Origin: Syncephalis plumigaleata
Taxonomy: Eukaryota; Zoopagomycota; Zoopagomycetes; Zoopagales; Piptocephalidaceae
Reading direction: 5' to 3'
DNA: 64,000 nucleotides
Assembly: GCA_025201365.1 (NCBI GenBank)
Contig: JAIXMF010000033.1
Location: forward strand, 1-64,000
Positions within the stretch are counted from its first letter, which is position 1; every line of letters begins with the position of its first letter. The position numbers were made by a program, and so were the translations under genes. Below, piece after piece: positions 59,062 to 64,000 of the stretch. The notes below the pieces were generated by a model that saw only the letters and a program-made list of their open reading frames with translations, was not told the DNA's origin and ran no database searches.

Positions 59062-59792
59062 CTGCAATAGTACTTTTTGTCAAATAGCAGTACAATAACC
59101 GTGTATTACAAGTAAGCAGAGTGGAAAGATAGAAAAGGAGTATACGTTATAATAGTTCAAGGCAGTAGTGGTAGTAGTGGTGGTAATGGGCTGTTTGAAG
59201 AAAGAATAATCAACTGTAGAGAGAGTAAGACTTCGAAACTTACAATATTCAACGGGGGGAATGACGTCTCTTTTGATCAGGTGCTTATTGGTATTTGTTG
59301 TGTGTGTGTGTGTGTGGAGAAAGAAAGTGAGGTGATCCGATCAAATGTCATCGTATAAATCACTACCGGCTTTAATTGATACATGCATTCATTCATTTAC
59401 TCCTTATCCTTGGCACTTGGGCTCTTTTGCATGCATTTATATATGTACGCACCACCGTTATTCGTTTCTACATAAGTGGTGCCAGCAGCAGTCTATAGGC
59501 ATATATATATACGTATATATGCGTCTATTGCTGCAACAACAAACTCTGTTTATACACATCTACCAACAACACACTATCAATTACTGGCAGGAGACTGATT
59601 GCATTTCATGGTTACCACCAGCATAACTGTTTGCTTCACGTAGTTTGCTGGCCATTTCGTAGGCCTACTACCGTTTATTCTTGAGCAATATACTCATATA
59701 TATATATATATGCATATATATACATATAGGTGTTTTCATCGAATATAACTTGCTATCATAGTACATAGTTTGGCCGTTACTTACGCAACACC
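59062..59792. other. Shared upstream region of SPX and transporter genes
   Basis: 731 bp between divergent starts. TG run (59298-59313) and TA runs (59502-59519, 59695-59728). No gene seen. Could hold a common promoter. Confidence 0.5.
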
Positions 59793-62419
59793 ATGTCTTC
59801 ATCCGCATCCTCCTTTTCCCCCACTGAAACTGCTTCTTCCGCCGGTTTGTTTCCATCCCTTTCCCCTCAAGTAATGGATCCTGACACAAAGTATGGATAC
59901 ACCGACACTAAGGGATGGTTTGCCATTCTTTTATTCCTTGCTTGCTGGCTGATGATCGCTCGTAACTGGGCCTTGTTCCCTATCGGACGTACTGCAGCCG
60001 CTCTAGTGGGAGGCTGTCTTATGGTATCGGCCAACATTATCACACCCGATGAAGCATTCAAATCACTCAGTGGTGGTACGCTACTATTACTTACCGGTCT
60101 AATGATTATATTGGGTCGTTTAGAAGAGAAGGCAAGTACTGACTAGTGTACTGCGAGAACCTCAACTAATACTTGCTATTACTATTGTTACTATTATTAC
60201 CATCACTGCGTCGTATATTAGGGATTAATGAGTACATTACAACGTATGCTATTGGCAGGCGGTCCTACTCGATCTGGCCTATTGTTACGTGTTAGCTTAG
60301 CATCAGCTTTAATGGGCGCATTCGTCATGAATGATGGCGCAGCTATATTCCTTACAGGTGTGATTATTGCTATTTGCGAGGAATACGATTTAGATATTGA
60401 ACCGTATGCATTAGCATTAGTAAGTCTATCATCCTATTCGTGATAGTTGTGTGTAAGCTAACCTTTTTCTTCTTTTTTCTGTAACACAAATGTTAGGCTA
60501 CATCTGCCAATATTGGTTCGGCAGCTACCATTATTGGTAATCCGAAGAATATGATTGTTCAGGAACAGGTGCCGAATATCGATTTTCTCGCGTTTTTTGC
60601 TCGTATGGGACCGCCTGCACTGTTTGGTACACTAATCAATGCAGCGTGTCTACTGTGGTATTATCGTGATAGACTAAGCGGTGGTCGTCTATTACCACGT
60701 CGATCGGCGATTCATCGTGTGCGACAACGACAAGACACGTCTAATGAATCTGCACTGCAACCTCGTTTATCATCGAGTATTGCGGTGAACTCACCGAATG
60801 TACAAGATTTGACCATTCCATTTGCGAATAATATAGCCTCCTACGGAACTATAGGATATCCTATTGTCTCGTCGTCATCAGCATCGGGGACATCATCAGC
60901 ATCATCATCAACAAGTGGTAGTGATAATGAAGATGATGACGAGAACTTGGATGAAATGGAACGGCGCTTATTCTCGGGTGTGGCACTCGATACCGAGGAG
61001 AGTAGCGGTAACACCGATGAAGACGACGACAACGACGACAAACGATCGAGCAATAGTGAGCAAATACGACAGCCCAATAGGATGACATCATTTTCGCAGT
61101 TCCTTCCATTTAGCGGGTTTCCTATCGTACAAGATGATCCGGAAGATGACGAAGATCTAATGGACAACGAGACTACTCGACTACTACGCAGTGCGCAAAG
61201 ACGCACCTCCAGTTATAATACTCTACGAGCCATGGCACTCCAGCAAGGTTCAGCAGTGGGCAGTCTTACCCATCTACCGAGTGATGTGGCAGGCGATAAC
61301 ATCTACAATAGCAATAGCAATATCAATAGTCGTAGCAATAGTAGTACTCGGTTGCCTCTCCATCAGCGTGCAATGGGTAATGGAGAGAAACCAAGAGGGA
61401 GAAGCATAGTGAGACGACGCTCAACTGGTGACTCGATATTAGATCATAAATCGGATACACGACCATGGCTGGAGCATGAACACGATAACTGGCCGCCTAC
61501 AACGAACATTGACAATTGGCAGGGTAGTGTGGCCGAGAGTATACCTCGATTCGAATGGCCTGCTATGCCAGCACGACATCAAACCGATACCGATGGCGAT
61601 AGACTACAAGTGGGTGCGGGTGGTGCAGTGGATGGTACTCGCTTCAGTGCACCGGAAATCACTTGGTCATTCATAGGACCATCACCGGCTTGTCGACCGA
61701 CACCTACTGCACGTATAGCCAGGGCATCTCGTCACTATTACGGCAGGATTATGAAGCGACTTTGTAAACTGCTACCAGCTGGTGCGAGTAAATGGCTTCC
61801 CTCTCTCGAGAATACGCTGTTTACTATCATTCTACTTGGCATGTATCTCGGCTTCATCTATCGAATGCATTTGGGCTTCACTTGCTTGACCGCGGGCATG
61901 CTTATTCTTCTGCTGAGTCGTAGCGATCCAACACGCCAACTAGTGGAGAACGTCAACTATCCCCTATTGGCCTATCTCTTTGGCATATTTATCCTTATTG
62001 CAGGTGTACGTCGCACGCCATTACCCGATGATCTATGGCGGCTATTCCGTCCTCTAGTCCAGAATGGCCATCGTGTCACCGAGGCGATAGGTTTATTAAG
62101 TCTAGCCTGTGCGTTATCTTTTGTTTTCACTTCTATTCCCGCCGTATTGCTGCTAGCACCACGTATACCGAGTATGGGACCGGAATGGGCCAGTACCGAT
62201 GGTTGGCTGCTACTAGCATGGTCAGTTACTCTGTGCGGTAATTGGACACCATTCGGTAGTGTAGCCGGTCTAGTAGTTAGCGAGTTATGTCGCGAGTACT
62301 GTCAAGCAGCACCAGGACGTGGTAGATGGATTGGCGAGTTTACCGTTTGGTGGCGATTCGCTTGGTGGAGTACATGTCTCATACTACTAACTGGTGGAGC
62401 AATTATTTGTTTTGCATAA
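59793..62419 (+). CDS. ArsB/Lsi2-like anion transporter (ion transporter superfamily)
   Basis: Three exons, 59793-60131, 60222-60419 and 60497-62419, give 819 residues. The N-terminal half has about five membrane helices (GWFAILLFLACWLMIA, TLLLLTGLMIILGRLEE, SALMGAFVMNDGAAIF) and the hallmark ATSANIGSAATIIGNPKNM. This is the substrate-loop signature of ArsB, plant Lsi2 and P-protein transporters. Residues ~235-610 form a very long cytosolic Ser/Asp/Arg-rich loop. The C-terminal half resumes with ~6 helices (NTLFTIILLGMYLGFIYRM) and a second re-entrant motif (WSVTLCGNWTPFGSVAG). The substrate could be an oxyanion such as arsenite, silicate or phosphate, and is not determined here. Intron 1 has a GC donor, forced by phase. 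It is divergent from the SPX gene. Confidence 0.85.
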
Positions 62420-62690
62420 ATCATCATATGCTTCTTGTTTGTTTGTTTGTTCATTTTCTAATTAGTTTGCTTCTTGTTATTGTTGCAGAATATCGTAATT
62501 ATAAAATTGCTGCTAGTATACTTGATTATTCTGGATTATTTGCAATTAGATACATTTATTACATAAATAGTTACGCGTAAGTATACAAAGCAAATGATTC
62601 ATATGTACGATTATTGAATAGCAGTTTATTACAATATATTTATGCTTAACCTCGTCATTGCTTATTTTTGGCTATTTCGCTACGTTCTAA

Positions 62691-63788
62691 CTAGTCCCAA
62701 TAACGATTATTGCGATCCCTACTGCGATACTCATTCTGTCGACTGCGTTTCCGTTTCTTCTCCTCTTGATCGGCTAGAATGGCCAGAATACGAATAAACA
62801 TACCAATTAGATCTGTGAACAGACTAATGCAGTCACCAGGGATATCTCGATAGCCAAGCTCGGCTTTCTCTATGATTAACTGCGTATCATAGATGACTAT
62901 ATGCGATAGATGTGTACATGTATTAGCGTATGCTATCGTATATCATCGAGAATCTAGGTAACTTCCTTACCATAGCCACAAAAGATAGCTAGTCCAATGT
63001 AGAGTTCCGCCCGGAATAGTGTAGCCGACTGAATCCATATATTGAGGAATGACGACCAACATAGAATACTTAAACCTGAACCAAGCAAACCACCCAGGAA
63101 GAACCAACTACGACGACGAGAGAACAGGGCACTCATCGAGAAACTAACAAATACGAGTGTAGTCGACACTAGAGCAGTTACCAGTACACTATAATAATAA
63201 TAATAACGAGTAGAAATGAATAAATATGCATTACGTATTCTACAAAGATAGCTTACCGAGGGTAGAAGTCAAGAATAGTCTCAATGAGAGGTCCTAACGA
63301 CAGACCTTGACAAAAGGCGAATAGCTAGATATGATGGTATAGTCAGAACAAGTGCAAGTTTATATGCTGCACTAGACTTACCGATAGTAATCCATAACGT
63401 ATTGGCGTTGCTGCTTTACTCTGAGGCAAGGCCAATACACCAATGACCGAGATAAAGCATAGCAGACCCGATAGCATACCACCCTAAACGCGTTTCATTG
63501 ATAGATAGATAGATAGATCGATAGATCGATAGATAGATTAGCAGAAATAAATAGCACATATTGTGGTTAGCCTACCCTAAGCCAGTAGGAATAGAGATGA
63601 GTACGTGCACCTATAGCAGCAAGTGTTGAACAGCCAGCTAACGCCGCGTACACCTTAACTAAATGACGCTGCGTGTCGGGCGAGATCGCTTGAGTGGCCT
63701 TCAATGCTTCAAAATTATAGCCTGATTGTCGGAATCGTCCCGTATCACTATCGCCATACGTACTACTACTGCCACCGAAGAAAGACAT
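62691..63788 (-). CDS. Bax inhibitor-1 (TMBIM6-like) membrane protein
   Basis: Five exons: 63788-63576, 63483-63382, 63324-63257, 63188-62971, 62896-62691. They give 268 residues. Six to seven membrane helices follow a polar N-terminus (NFEALKATQAISPDTQRHLVKVYAALAG). GLSLGPLIETILDFYPRVLVTA and YVIYDTQLIIEKAELGYRDIPGDCI are BI-1 signatures; the latter holds the aspartates of the proton/calcium-sensing centre. The C-terminus is basic and Arg/Asn-rich (KKRKRSRQNEYRSRDRNN). BI-1 proteins sit in the ER membrane, leak calcium in a pH-dependent way and dampen ER-stress death. Length and helix pattern are standard, and the gene appears intact. Confidence 0.93.
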
Positions 63789-64000
63789 GTTTACGCGTTG
63801 CTATAGAGTGGTTGGTCAATGGATAGAATATAAAGTAAAGGAACAATAAGAGTTGAAGGGAAAAGGGAAAGAGAAAGGCGAGGAACGTGTACACACAAGT
63901 ATGAATATAAGGATGAGATGGTATGTGTGTGTTTAATGCTGTTTGGCTAATAATGAATGTACCTCTTTAATTGAATTGCAACAATTCACAAAGTGACAAT

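Overview
The window looks like nuclear DNA of a fungus, most likely an early-diverging one. A placement near the Zoopagomycota (Syncephalis/Piptocephalis type) is an inference from gene content, not something shown here. The support is: genes split by many short GT-AG introns (about 50-160 nt), pyrimidine-rich leaders, two fungal-type DUF3712 membrane proteins, Ima1, PEX14, an SPX protein and G-alpha subunits. I placed every exon border by hand, using splice consensus, reading phase and family resemblance.

Layout. 0-6.7 kb: a DUF3712 protein cut by the window edge, an orphan fragment resembling the end of TnpB/Fanzor nucleases, then the convergent pair GCLM (glutamate-cysteine ligase modifier) and eIF2-alpha with only 20 bp between their stops. 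7.6-24.8 kb: two G-alpha genes, an Ima1-type nuclear-envelope protein, a secretory seven-TM protein, a peroxisomal SCPx-type thiolase and mitoribosomal mS38. 25-31 kb: broken pieces of a PP2C and of a second gene, an intronless zinc-finger gene, an RBR ubiquitin ligase with a six-copy 22-residue acidic repeat, dispersed repeats and PEX14. 31.8-41.7 kb: DinB-like protein, aminoacylase, an unrecognised acidic protein, mitochondrial SerRS, proteasome ATPase RPT5 and eIF3f.

41.7-52 kb is an accessory, repeat-rich stretch. It holds a foldback element, an intronless secreted subtilisin, a protein-kinase-like protein with a signal peptide and a degenerate catalytic loop, and long strand-asymmetric noncoding blocks with shared sequence. 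51.8-64 kb: a second DUF3712 gene with the same intron as the first, an ACBD5-like acyl-CoA-binding tail-anchored protein, a small cysteine-bearing secreted protein, an SPX protein divergent from an ArsB/Lsi2-like anion transporter, and Bax inhibitor-1.

Most genes are housekeeping genes. Three bear on peroxisomes or acyl-CoA (PEX14, the thiolase with an AHL terminus, the ACBD5-like protein). The strongest leads are the secreted kinase-like protein beside a secreted protease, the SPX/transporter pair (domains that yeast fuses in Pho87/90/91) and the RBR ligase with its repeat tail. No rRNA, tRNA, CRISPR array, or retrovirus-, LTR- or Polinton-type coding element was recognised.
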